Assembly: GCA_004212135.1 (NCBI GenBank)
Contig: RXIE01000079.1
Span: 1-13,486 of the forward strand
DNA from: Candidatus Methanophagales archaeon ANME-1-THS
GTDB lineage: Archaea > Halobacteriota > Syntropharchaeia > Alkanophagales > Methanospirareceae
Direction of reading: 5' to 3'
Length of the DNA: 13,486 nt
The notes under the pieces were generated by a model. The model saw only the letters and a program-made list of their open reading frames with translations, was not told the origin of the DNA and did no database searches. Made by a program: the position numbers and the translations under genes. Below, piece by piece: positions 1 through 7,372 of the stretch (position 1 is its first letter; the number at the start of each line of letters is the position of its first letter).

Positions 1-229
1 GTGTACATATATTTTTCTATGAAATTGGGACACGACCGAATATTTGATATAATGGCGTTATTCTTGAAATAGGAGAGAAAAGTTCGATGAAGTTGAGAAA
101 ATAAGACTGTATAAAAGAAAGAAATCGAACTCTAAAACCAGCAATAACTATTGAAATCGAAAAAGGAGAAAATTAACCCGCCAAAGTTTCAGAAAGGAGC
201 AGGAGAAAAGAGATTGCATAACGGTGGTG
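1..229. other. AT-rich stretch without a recognisable gene
   Basis: I see no convincing gene here. The only longer open frame, on the plus strand from about 151, begins with TTG, is lysine-rich and low in complexity, and runs deep into the thermosome gene antisense, so it is not believable. The stretch is the far downstream flank of the minus-strand thermosome gene and may hold upstream signals of a gene outside the window. Confidence 0.5.
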
Positions 230-280
230 AAAAAAAAAGATACAAATCAGAGAATAGAAAGTTCCGAGTTCTTTCTATTC
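230..280 (-). terminator. Hairpin plus T-tract downstream of thermosome
   Basis: A perfect 10-bp inverted repeat (GAATAGAAAG at 252-261, CTTTCTATTC at 271-280) with a 9-nt loop lies about 60 bases past the thermosome stop. On the minus strand it is followed 13 nt later by nine consecutive T residues (A-run at 230-238). Oligo-T tracts are the main intrinsic termination signal in archaea and the hairpin could help, so this is a good candidate terminator for the thermosome transcript. Confidence 0.55.
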
Positions 281-339
281 CCCGAGTTCTCATGCTCACT
301 CAAATCGGCCTTGAATCGTGTGCGCCGTGTATCGCCCGA

Positions 340-2010
340 TTAGTAGGGCGGCATGCCGCCAGGCATTCCTCCGGGCATACCACCAGGCATTCCTCCTGCA
401 CCCGGTGGTGGTGCTTTAAACTCTTCTCGCTTCGATGCGATCACGTCATCGATCTTGAGGATCATTATCGCGGCATCGACTGCTGAATTCACTGCCTGTC
501 GCTTGGTCCTCAGCGGCTCTATCACGCCCTGTTTCCACATATCAATGATCTTTCCGGTATAAACGTCCAGGCCCGCATACTTGTTCCCTTTTTCGTGTGC
601 GGCTTTCAGCTCCACCAGCTTGTCGATGGGATCGAGCCCGGAATTTTCCGCCAGGGTTCGTGGTATGATCTCCATTGCCTCTGCGAATTTCTCCACTGCT
701 AATTGCTCCCTTCCTTTGAGCGAGGCGCTGTAATCCCTGATTTTCAAAGCCAACTCGGTCTCCACGGCTCCGCCGCCAGCAACCGCTTTGCCATCTTCGA
801 TGATGCTGCCCACCACACGGAGCGTATCATGTAACGATCGCTCAACTTCATCAACCACATGTTCGGTCCCACCCCGTATCACGACGGAGACCGCATGGGG
901 GTTCTTACATTGCTCGATGAACAACATCCGGTCCCCTGCTATCTTTCGCTCCTCTACCAACCCGGCATGCCCCAAATCACTCGCTGCGATTTCTTCCACG
1001 TTGCTTACAATCTTGCCGCCCGTGGCTTTTTCCAGCTTCTCCATATCGCTCTTCTTCGCCCTTCGCACTGCAATGATCCCTTCCTTCGCGAGGTAATGCT
1101 GCACGAGGTCATCAATTCCTTTCTGGCAGATCACGACATCCGCACCGCTTTCCTTGATGCGTTCCGCCATTCGCCGCATCATCCGCTCCTCTTCCGCGAG
1201 GAAACTCTTGAGCTGATCCGATGTCCTTATCTTTACTTCTGCACTCGTCTCTGTCTTCTTTACTTCCAGTGCAGCGTTAATCAAGGCTATTTTCGCATTC
1301 TCGATCTTCTTTGGCATACCTGGATGGACGACCTCTTTATCCAATGCGATGCCCTGCACCAACTCGGTATCCTGGATTCTCCCGCCCACCTTCTTCTCTA
1401 CATTGATATTATCCACGTCAACGACATTCTTGCCCTCAGCATCTTTCTCTGCGATCGCTTCGACCGCTTTTATTGCGATTTCGGCGAGGAAATCACGAGC
1501 AGCCTCCGCGGATTTCCCGGTGATTGCGGTTTGCGCTATCTTCTTCAGCTCCTCCTCATTCTTGATATTTATATCCGTGGCGATTCCATCCATCACCTTT
1601 CTCGCCTGCTCAGCGGCCAGTCGATAGCCCATTGCGATGACGGTCGGGTGCAATTCCTGTTCCAGGAGTTCCTCAGCCTTCTTGAGCAGTTCGCCACCAA
1701 TGACCACCGCGGTCGTCGTGCCGTCCCCAGCCTCTTCATCCACCGTCTTCGCAACTTCCACCATCATCTTCGCTGCGGGATGCTCGATATCCATTTCCTT
1801 GAGGATTGTCACACCATCATTTGTGATAACCACATCACCAAGGGAATCAACCAGCATTTTATCCATTCCTTTCGGTCCCAAGGTGGTACGAACAGCAGAA
1901 GCAACTGCTTTTGCCGCATTTATGTTCCTGCTCTGTGCGTCTCTTCCCCTTGTCCGTTCACTCCCCTCTTTCAGTACTAATACCGGTATTCCACCCAATT
2001 GTCCTGCCAT
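340..2010 (-). CDS. thsA: Thermosome subunit (group II chaperonin)
   Basis: Cytosolic ATP-dependent group II chaperonin subunit that builds a double-ring folding chamber. The product is about 556 residues, normal for the family. Visible motifs are GPKGMDKM (about 45-52), the nucleotide-binding NDGVTI (about 64-69) and GDGTTT (about 95-100), and AVAGGGAVETEL in the second half of the equatorial domain. The C-terminus is a typical GGM tail of four GGMP units ending in PPY. I chose the ATG at 2010 because GTGAGG sits about 10 bases before it and family members start near MAGQLGG; a GTG at 2028 would add six residues. The gene diverges from aspartate kinase and shares a TATA-containing spacer with it. 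Which paralogue (alpha, beta or another) cannot be told from one copy. Confidence 0.97.
   Translation of the reverse strand: MAGQLGGIPVLVLKEGSERTRGRDAQSRNINAAKAVASAVRTTLGPKGMDKMLVDSLGDVVITNDGVTILKEMDIEHPAAKMMVEVAKTVDEEAGDGTTTAVVIGGELLKKAEELLEQELHPTVIAMGYRLAAEQARKVMDGIATDINIKNEEELKKIAQTAITGKSAEAARDFLAEIAIKAVEAIAEKDAEGKNVVDVDNINVEKKVGGRIQDTELVQGIALDKEVVHPGMPKKIENAKIALINAALEVKKTETSAEVKIRTSDQLKSFLAEEERMMRRMAERIKESGADVVICQKGIDDLVQHYLAKEGIIAVRRAKKSDMEKLEKATGGKIVSNVEEIAASDLGHAGLVEERKIAGDRMLFIEQCKNPHAVSVVIRGGTEHVVDEVERSLHDTLRVVGSIIEDGKAVAGGGAVETELALKIRDYSASLKGREQLAVEKFAEAMEIIPRTLAENSGLDPIDKLVELKAAHEKGNKYAGLDVYTGKIIDMWKQGVIEPLRTKRQAVNSAVDAAIMILKIDDVIASKREEFKAPPPGAGGMPGGMPGGMPGGMPPY
349..396 (-). repeat. 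Four 12-bp tandem repeats coding the GGMP tail
   Basis: Four tandem 12-nt units code for GGMP-GGMP-GGMP-GGMP at the C-terminus of the thermosome. The units differ mostly at third codon positions. Gly-Gly-Met tails are standard in chaperonins and project into the central cavity, and the repeat number can vary by slippage. Confidence 0.9.
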
Positions 2011-2083
2011 TTTGTATTCTTCCCTCACTCTTTATCCATTGGAGATAACCAACGCTAACTTCAATCTTATTTTTAACTCTTCC

Positions 2084-2097
2084 ATTATAAATATTTC
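2084..2097. promoter_or_regulatory. Shared TATA region between thermosome and aspartate kinase
   Basis: The spacer holds TTATAAATATTTCCGG. Read on the minus strand it gives GGAAATATTTATAA, a purine-rich BRE-like element followed by a TATA box, placed about 75-80 bases before the thermosome ATG. Read on the plus strand TTATAAATA is also a good TATA box, about 80 bases before aspartate kinase, but the bases before it are pyrimidine-rich, so the BRE favours the thermosome direction. Promoter use is inferred from sequence only. Confidence 0.55.
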
Positions 2098-2168
2098 CGG
2101 AATGGTAAAGTGGATAAGGGGGCAATGGTTGAAGCGTGTGAAGGATAAGTGGGAGAAGTAAGAAGAGC

Positions 2169-3587
2169 ATGAGGGTGGTAATGAAGTTCGGGGGTGTCGC
2201 GGTGGCAAATGGCGAGCGGATCAAGAGAGTCGCCCATCTGATCCAGCAATTCAAGGATGAGGAGGAACGAAAAGAAGGTAAACGAGCCGAGATAGTCGTG
2301 GTGATCTCCGCGCTCTCCAAGGTCACTGATATGCTCCTTGAGAATGCGAGCAGGGTAGCTACCGAAGGGAACCTGGAAAAGGTGAAAGTATTTGTGGAGG
2401 AGGTACGAGCCAAGCATGAGCTCGCGGCTTCAGAGGCGATTGCCAATGAAAACGAGTTGATAAGAGTGAAGGACGAGCTCAAAGAGCGAATAGCGGAGAT
2501 GGAGAAAGCGATGATCGGCATCTGCCTGTTGGGTGAATTATCACCGAGATCACTGGACTATATCAGTTCGTATGGTGAACGCCTGGCAGCCCCGATACTC
2601 GCGGGTACGCTCCGCGCAATGGGAATGGAGGCGGTGCATCTTACGGGTGGTGAAGCGGGTATCATAACGAATGAGGAGTATGGCAATGCGCAATTGACCT
2701 GGGGCGCGGAGCGCGAGATACGGGATAAAATCATGCCGTTGCTCGAAGATAGAATACCAGTTGTAACGGGCTTCATCGGCGAGACGAAGAAAAAGACTGT
2801 AACAACGCTCGGCAGAGGTGGGTCTGACTATACTGCCACGATAATTGGAGCGGCGATCGATGCCGACGAGATCTGGCTCTGGAAGGAGACCGAGGGTATC
2901 ATGAGTGCGGACCCCAAAATCGTCAGGAATGCGAGAAAGCTTCCATACCTCTCGTATATCGAGGCGATGGAATTATCCTACTTCGGTGCTTCGGTCCTCC
3001 ATCCGAGGGCAATGGAGCCTGTAATGAGGAAAAAAATACCGATACGGGTGAAGAACTTATCCAAGCCGGAAGACGCCGGCACTCTTATTGGGACCGAGCC
3101 GGAGAAGACCACGAAGGCTGCCAAAGCCATTACGTTCATTGAAAACATCTCGATCCTCAATATCGCCGGAAGTGGCATGAGGAGCATATCGGAGGTTGCA
3201 GCTCGTATATTCTCGGCCTTAGCTGCTAAGAATGTGGACATCATCATGATCAGTCAGGGCTCATCTGAAATGACCATCTCGCTCGTTATTGCTACGTCCC
3301 AATTGGACCGAGCGATTGGCGCGATCCAGAGCATTGACTCGGGTGGCGCGGTCATACGGGATTTCAGCTCTAATAGCAATGTATGTGCGGTCGGTGTGGT
3401 TGGCGCCGGTATGGCAGGAATACCAGGCGTGGCAGGTAAAGTCTTCTCCGCGCTCGGCAAAGAAGGTATAAGTGTGATCATGATCTCCCAGGGCAGTTCA
3501 GAGTTTAATATCTCGTTCGTCGTGAAGAAAGAAGAGGCCTACCGGGCAGCGCAAGCAATCCATGATGTCTTTGAGATGGGGGCATAA
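2169..3587 (+). CDS. lysC: Aspartate kinase with two C-terminal ACT domains
   Basis: Phosphorylates aspartate to 4-aspartyl phosphate, the first step towards lysine, threonine and methionine (EC 2.7.2.4), in the cytosol. The protein is 472 residues: amino-acid kinase domain at about 1-310, then two ACT domains starting near 321 and 403, the usual sites of feedback control by end-product amino acids. Kinase motifs visible are KFGG (6-9), SYGERL, TLGRGGSDYTA (about 213-223), WKETEGIMSADP and YFGASVLHPRAMEP. One oddity is KFGGVAV where most family members have KFGGTSV. The start is slightly uncertain: ATG at 2181 (MKFGG) has GAGGGTGG just before it, whereas ATG at 2169 gives MRVVMKFGG, as in archaeal relatives. 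It is transcribed away from the thermosome and no other pathway gene is adjacent. Confidence 0.95.
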   Translation: MRVVMKFGGVAVANGERIKRVAHLIQQFKDEEERKEGKRAEIVVVISALSKVTDMLLENASRVATEGNLEKVKVFVEEVRAKHELAASEAIANENELIRVKDELKERIAEMEKAMIGICLLGELSPRSLDYISSYGERLAAPILAGTLRAMGMEAVHLTGGEAGIITNEEYGNAQLTWGAEREIRDKIMPLLEDRIPVVTGFIGETKKKTVTTLGRGGSDYTATIIGAAIDADEIWLWKETEGIMSADPKIVRNARKLPYLSYIEAMELSYFGASVLHPRAMEPVMRKKIPIRVKNLSKPEDAGTLIGTEPEKTTKAAKAITFIENISILNIAGSGMRSISEVAARIFSALAAKNVDIIMISQGSSEMTISLVIATSQLDRAIGAIQSIDSGGAVIRDFSSNSNVCAVGVVGAGMAGIPGVAGKVFSALGKEGISVIMISQGSSEFNISFVVKKEEAYRAAQAIHDVFEMGA

Positions 3588-3670
3588 CGTAAAGGCGGAC
3601 TTCTAATGGCCCTGATTGGAGAACGGGGAGCTCAAGCTGGTTATTGATGCCCCGAGCGCACAAATGTAAC

Positions 3671-3690
3671 CGAAAACGTAACTTATTTAT
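3671..3690 (+). promoter_or_regulatory. Probable lonB promoter (BRE/TATA)
   Basis: CGAAAACG followed by CTTATTTAT forms a plausible BRE plus box A about 46-55 bases before the lonB ATG. Transcription would start about 20-30 bases ahead of the gene, giving a short leader with only a weak AAGGG near 3714. Confidence 0.45.
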
Positions 3691-3735
3691 TTGGTAGGGT
3701 ACTAGAATCTATCAAGGGAATTTAAAAAGAACGAT

Positions 3736-5682
3736 ATGACTGACTCGAGTGAGGTAAGTGACAAGGATGATGAGCATGCGGAAGCTGACTTATTTGGGGG
3801 TATAGAACTCCAGACGACCGAGGAATTAGAAGTTCCCAAGTTGCTCATAGACCAGGTAATCGGGCAGGAACATGGCGTGGAGGTAATCAAGAAGGCTGCG
3901 AAGCAGCGAAGACACGTGACGCTAGTCGGCACACCGGGCACCGGCAAGTCAATGCTCGCGAGCAGCATGGCTGAATTACTCCCCAAGGAGGATTTACAGG
4001 ATATCCTGGTCTATCCCAATCCTGAAGATAAACATAATCCAAAGATACGGGTGATCCCCCGTGGTAAAGGAAAGGAGATCGTGGATGCGCAGCGGTATGA
4101 AGTGAGAAAACGGATCCAATTGCGAAATACCTTCTTCATGTTCACGTTCTTCCTCGTCATGGGTATGGGTCTGATTTATACGGTCCAGACCGGTAAATTT
4201 GAGTATATCTTCTGGTCAATCATTGCCGCGGCTGCCGTGCTTCTGGTCTTCCGTTGGATGATGCCGAAAGAGGAGGCGATGCTGCCGAAGTTGCTCGTCT
4301 CCAATGCGGGCCGCGAGACCGCGCCATTCATCGATGCGACCGGTGCCCATTCAGGAGCTCTGCTCGGTGATGTTCGCCATGATCCTTACCAGTCCGGCGG
4401 ATTGGAGACCCCAGCACATGATAGGGTCGAAGCGGGCGCTATCCACAAGGCGCACAAGGGGATTCTCTTCATTGATGAGATAAATACGCTGCGGATCGAA
4501 GCGCAGCAGAACTTGCTCACCGCGATGCAAGAGAAGGAATATCCGATAACCGGGCAATCGGAGCGAAGTGCAGGAGCCATGGTGAAGACCGATCCTGTTC
4601 CCTGTGATTTCATCATGGTGGCGGCGGGCAATCTGGATGCGATAGCAGGTATGCATCCCGCGCTCCGTTCTCGGATAAAAGGCTATGGCTATGAGATCTA
4701 CATGAAGGATACTATGGAGGATACTGAGGAGAACCGAAGAAAACTTGTCCGGTTCGTGGCTCAGGAGGTAAGGAAGGACAAGAAGATTCCGCATTTTGAT
4801 AAAAGTGGTGTGGAAGAGATTATACGGGAGGCGCGAAGAAGAGCAGGCAGAAAGGGGCATCTCACGCTCATTTTGAGGGATCTCGGCGGTTTGGTGCGTG
4901 TAGCCGGTGATATTGCTCGTGCTGAAGCTGCGCCCTATACCACGGGCGAGCATGTGATCAAGGCAAAGACGATGGCACGTCCTCGATACTCACAAGTGGC
5001 GGACGAATATCTCGAGCACAAGAAGGACTATAAATTATTCAAAACCGAAGGGTTTGAGATCGGTCGGGTGAATGGACTCGCGGTCGTCGGCGATTCAGGC
5101 GTCATGCTCCCTATAATCGCTGAGGTCACGCCCGCGCAATCGCGAGAGGAGGGTAAGGTGATTGCCACCGGCCGATTGCAGGAAATAGCGCAGGAAGCGG
5201 TACAAAATGTCTCTGCGGTATTCAAGAAATTCACCGGTAAGGATATCTCCAGCAAAGATATTCATATCCAGTTCGTGGGCACGCATGAAGGCGTGGAGGG
5301 TGATTCCGCGAGCATATCGATCGCTACAGCGGTTATATCCTCTCTGGAGAACATCCCGGTGGATCAGAGTGTGGCGATGACCGGTTCGCTCTCCGTGCGA
5401 GGCGACGTTCTGCCGGTAGGAGGCATAACGCCGAAGGTGGAGGCAGCCGCGCAGGCAGGCATCAAGGAGGTATTAATACCCCAGTCAAACCTGAATGATG
5501 TGCTCATCGAGGATCGGTATAAGGATAAGGTGAAGATAATCCCGGTGGTGAGTATCGAGGACGTGCTTGAACATGCCCTGGTCGGGAAGATGAAGAAGAA
5601 GTTCATCGAGAAGATAAAGAGCTTCACCATGATGGAGAAGATTATCCCCGAGGGCGTGGTGGACAAACAATTCGTGCAATAA
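3736..5682 (+). CDS. lonB: Membrane-anchored ATP-dependent protease LonB
   Basis: Archaeal LonB, an ATP-driven protease that degrades misfolded and regulatory proteins at the inner face of the membrane. The 648 residues show an AAA+ domain with Walker A GTPGTGKS (65-72), two transmembrane helices inserted between Walker A and B (about 133-150 and 157-173, the hallmark of the archaeal form), Walker B GILFIDEIN (242-250), and an arginine-bearing HPALRSRI (307-314). The C-terminal protease domain has catalytic Ser524 in EGDSAS and Lys567 in GGITPKVEAA, the Lon Ser-Lys dyad. Length and domain order are those expected and nothing is missing. A DUF92 gene follows after 19 bases and is probably co-transcribed. 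The neighbouring thermosome and FKBP genes share a protein quality-control role. Confidence 0.97.
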   Translation: MTDSSEVSDKDDEHAEADLFGGIELQTTEELEVPKLLIDQVIGQEHGVEVIKKAAKQRRHVTLVGTPGTGKSMLASSMAELLPKEDLQDILVYPNPEDKHNPKIRVIPRGKGKEIVDAQRYEVRKRIQLRNTFFMFTFFLVMGMGLIYTVQTGKFEYIFWSIIAAAAVLLVFRWMMPKEEAMLPKLLVSNAGRETAPFIDATGAHSGALLGDVRHDPYQSGGLETPAHDRVEAGAIHKAHKGILFIDEINTLRIEAQQNLLTAMQEKEYPITGQSERSAGAMVKTDPVPCDFIMVAAGNLDAIAGMHPALRSRIKGYGYEIYMKDTMEDTEENRRKLVRFVAQEVRKDKKIPHFDKSGVEEIIREARRRAGRKGHLTLILRDLGGLVRVAGDIARAEAAPYTTGEHVIKAKTMARPRYSQVADEYLEHKKDYKLFKTEGFEIGRVNGLAVVGDSGVMLPIIAEVTPAQSREEGKVIATGRLQEIAQEAVQNVSAVFKKFTGKDISSKDIHIQFVGTHEGVEGDSASISIATAVISSLENIPVDQSVAMTGSLSVRGDVLPVGGITPKVEAAAQAGIKEVLIPQSNLNDVLIEDRYKDKVKIIPVVSIEDVLEHALVGKMKKKFIEKIKSFTMMEKIIPEGVVDKQFVQ

Positions 5683-5701
5683 CGAAGTTTTAATACGAAG
5701 C

Positions 5702-6577
5702 ATGCCCTTCTCTACAAGTGGCATGGTATTCAGTGAGCAGCTCCTTATAACCGCGATTACCGTCTCGGTCGCATTCTTCTTCGTGCTGTATGCGTACTTG
5801 GCACGTAAGATAAACACGTCGGCATTTATCGGAACGTTCACCCTTGGGGTGGTGATTCTGGCCTCTCTTGGGCTCAGATTCGGGTATATCGGTCTGCTTG
5901 CGCTTCTCGCATTCTTCTTGTTCGGGAATCTGGTGACGAGGTATAAATATAACGCAAAAGCACTACTCGGTGTCGCGGAAGGGAACAAGGGTATGCGCGG
6001 GATACCGAACGTGCTGGGCAATGGTTTTGCTCCTCTCGTCTTCGCCGTGCTCTATGCGGTTTCCGTCTCCCGGTGGAGTTATCCTACGCTCTTCTTGCTG
6101 GGCTTCTCGGGGGCGGTCGCAACCGCCTGTGCAGACACCTTTTCAACCGAGATCGGGGAAGCGGAAGGGAACCCGAGGTTAATCACGACCTTCAAAAAGG
6201 TCCCGGTGGGTACGAGCGGTGGCGTTAGTTTGCCCGGTTTTGGGGCTGCACTGCTCGGCTCAGCATTGATCTCACTTGTTTGCCTTTTGTTTGTTCTGTC
6301 TGGCGAAGAGCCGCGCATACTCACCATCTTCTTCCTCGTCTGCCTCCTGTCCGGGTTCTTTGGTAGTATTGCAGACAGTATTTTTGGTGCAACGATTGAG
6401 GATAAACCCATTTATAAAAAGCGTTTACAAACCTTTTTGCAAGCAAAAAGTTTGACCAAAAACGCTCTGCCGGCTTCGCAGTTCAGATTGAACAAACATC
6501 ACGTGAACATCTTATCCACGCTCTCTGGTGGTCTCTTTGCAATGGTACTCGGCTCTTTCTTGGGTGTGCGGATATAG
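5702..6577 (+). CDS. DUF92 (TIGR00297-type) membrane protein
   Basis: Polytopic membrane protein of 291 residues with roughly six or seven hydrophobic segments. It matches the DUF92 family: ADTFSTEIG (about 144-152), KVPVGTSGGVSLPGFGAALLGS (166-187), GSIADSIFGATIE (221-233) and HHVNILSTLSGG near the C-terminus. Plant and cyanobacterial members include VTE6, a phytyl-phosphate kinase, so a prenyl-phosphate kinase role in archaeal lipid metabolism is possible, but the family is not characterised in archaea. It starts 19 bases after lonB stops. ATG at 5702 is taken; ATG at 5723 is an alternative. The linker after the third motif lacks the Cys residues common there and is instead coded by a long palindrome (6421-6465). 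Confidence 0.85.
   Translation: MPFSTSGMVFSEQLLITAITVSVAFFFVLYAYLARKINTSAFIGTFTLGVVILASLGLRFGYIGLLALLAFFLFGNLVTRYKYNAKALLGVAEGNKGMRGIPNVLGNGFAPLVFAVLYAVSVSRWSYPTLFLLGFSGAVATACADTFSTEIGEAEGNPRLITTFKKVPVGTSGGVSLPGFGAALLGSALISLVCLLFVLSGEEPRILTIFFLVCLLSGFFGSIADSIFGATIEDKPIYKKRLQTFLQAKSLTKNALPASQFRLNKHHVNILSTLSGGLFAMVLGSFLGVRI
6421..6465. repeat. 45-bp palindrome inside the DUF92 coding region
   Basis: Outer arms GCGTTT (6421-6426) and AAACGC (6460-6465) enclose CAAAC-C-TTTTTGC (6428-6440), a 2-nt loop AA, then GCAAAAA-GTTTG (6443-6454). Twelve inner pairs are interrupted by one bulged C. The stretch stays in frame and codes for about 15 residues of a cytosolic or loop linker. It may be a mobile or dispersed palindromic element rather than ordinary coding sequence. 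Confidence 0.75.
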
Positions 6578-6646
6578 CCCTTAGAAAATACCAACCATAA
6601 GCCCCAAATAAGACCTTTTCTTGATGGATATACTTTCTCATTCGCA

Positions 6647-6724
6647 TCACCATTTCAGATAGCAGTGCTTACAGTTTAGTTGGCAGAAGTCTACAATATG
6701 CAGGTCAAGAAAATTTGCCGGCAT
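6647..6724 (-). pseudogene. Relic N-terminus of a radical SAM gene
   Basis: From ATG at 6724 the frame codes for 25 residues, beginning MPANFLDLHIVDFCQLNCKH and then CYLKW, and stops at 6647. The Cys residues fall at 14, 18 and 21, exactly as in radical SAM B of this window (start at 9669), with the CxxxCxxC iron-sulphur motif intact. Shared residues include NFL, LH, CQL and HCY. Shifting one base after residue 25 gives a short open stretch (GDANEKVYPS) that could correspond to the next part of the enzyme. The rest is absent and the fragment ends against the convergent DUF92 gene. It starts 23 bases after the gene ending at 6748. It is best read as a truncated paralogue of radical SAM B. Confidence 0.7.
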
Positions 6725-6747
6725 AGTACGTAGGTGTCATGCTTATG

Positions 6748-7334
6748 CTATTTTCCTCTTTGTTCTATATCTTCTGGTGTTAATGCTTTCCACACACCAT
6801 AAACTTTCCATCCATCAATCATCTTACCGTGCAATTGCTGGTTCTCCGGTGTGAGATTACCAACAAATATATCTACTCTTTTGGTGCCTGTTCTAGGGTC
6901 ATCTATACCATACATCCATGCGCCTATTTGCATCTCTGGTCTCTCCGCCAGTCGCTCTAGCTCTGCATTGATCTTCTCTGCTTCCCTCCTATATTCCGCG
7001 TCATAAGTTATATTCATCGTCCATCCATTGATAATCTTGCCATTTAATCGTTCATTCTCTGGTGTCAGTTTGGATACAAAAATATCCACTCTCTTTTCCG
7101 CTGTATCCACCGACCACCTGGTCATATGCATTCTAGGTTCAAGGATCGAGCGTTCTATTTCAGGCTTTACCTCGGGGGGAGTTCATTTTCAGTGGGTGCT
7201 GCTCTATTTCCCACTTCTTTTGGCTGTTTTACAACGAATAGAGCTATAATACCCGCGATTACGAGTGCGAAAACAGTGCTGAGTACTAACACCTTTCTTT
7301 TTCCTGCAAATGCTTTTTTCATTTCCTCTTTCAT
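6748..7334 (-). CDS. Membrane-anchored protein with an internal duplication (frameshifted)
   Basis: Family not recognised. The C-terminal 127 residues (ATG at 7131) hold two copies of a roughly 50-residue unit with the core KRVDIFVxxLTPEN followed by GK(I/M)I(N/D)GW. Upstream, in another frame, ATG 7334 (or ATG 7322) codes for about 54 residues with a basic start and one hydrophobic helix (LVLSTVFALVIAGIIALFVV), a signal anchor. The frames meet in a run of six C residues (7174-7179); one added base would give a single protein of about 195 residues with a linker PPEVKPEIERSILEPR. The fused form is therefore likely the real or ancestral gene, an extracytoplasmic protein tethered by its N-terminus. 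ATG 7334 overlaps the stop of a 12-codon frame (TGATG), suggesting translational coupling to the gene before it. Function unknown. Confidence 0.6.
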
Positions 7335-7372
7335 CAATCTACGATGTGCAGATTAGGGAAGTTTGCTGGCAT
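7334..7372 (-). pseudogene. Second relic: 12-codon radical SAM start
   Basis: ATG at 7372, inside the last codons of the PepSY-like gene, opens a 12-codon frame reading MPANFPNLHIVD and stops with TGA that overlaps the next start as TGATG. Ten of its 12 residues match the relic starting at 6724, and most base differences between the two are at third codon positions, as expected if both were once translated. It ends just before the position of the first iron-sulphur Cys. It may be the leftover start of a deleted radical SAM gene or now act only as a coupling mini-ORF. Confidence 0.55.

Noticed and set aside
151..486. Plus-strand 111-codon frame at the left end
   Set aside because: It starts with TTG, has low-complexity composition and overlaps the C-terminus of the thermosome antisense, including its GGMP repeats.
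859..1980. Long 373-codon frame antisense to the thermosome
   Set aside because: It lies wholly within a clear chaperonin gene. Long antisense frames arise from the codon bias of such genes and the product resembles no protein I know.
3616..3669. Short frame LENGELKLVIDAPSAQM after aspartate kinase
   Set aside because: It looks coding-like, perhaps a gene remnant, but 17 codons with a TTG start and no recognised family cannot be supported.
4351..4953. 200-codon frame antisense to lonB
   Set aside because: It lies wholly within a clear LonB coding sequence and shows no motif.
5739..5754. 16-nt direct repeat AGCTCCTTATAACCGC shared with 8921-8936
   Set aside because: Both copies lie inside unrelated coding sequence, and one such 16-mer match in a window of this length is not far beyond chance.
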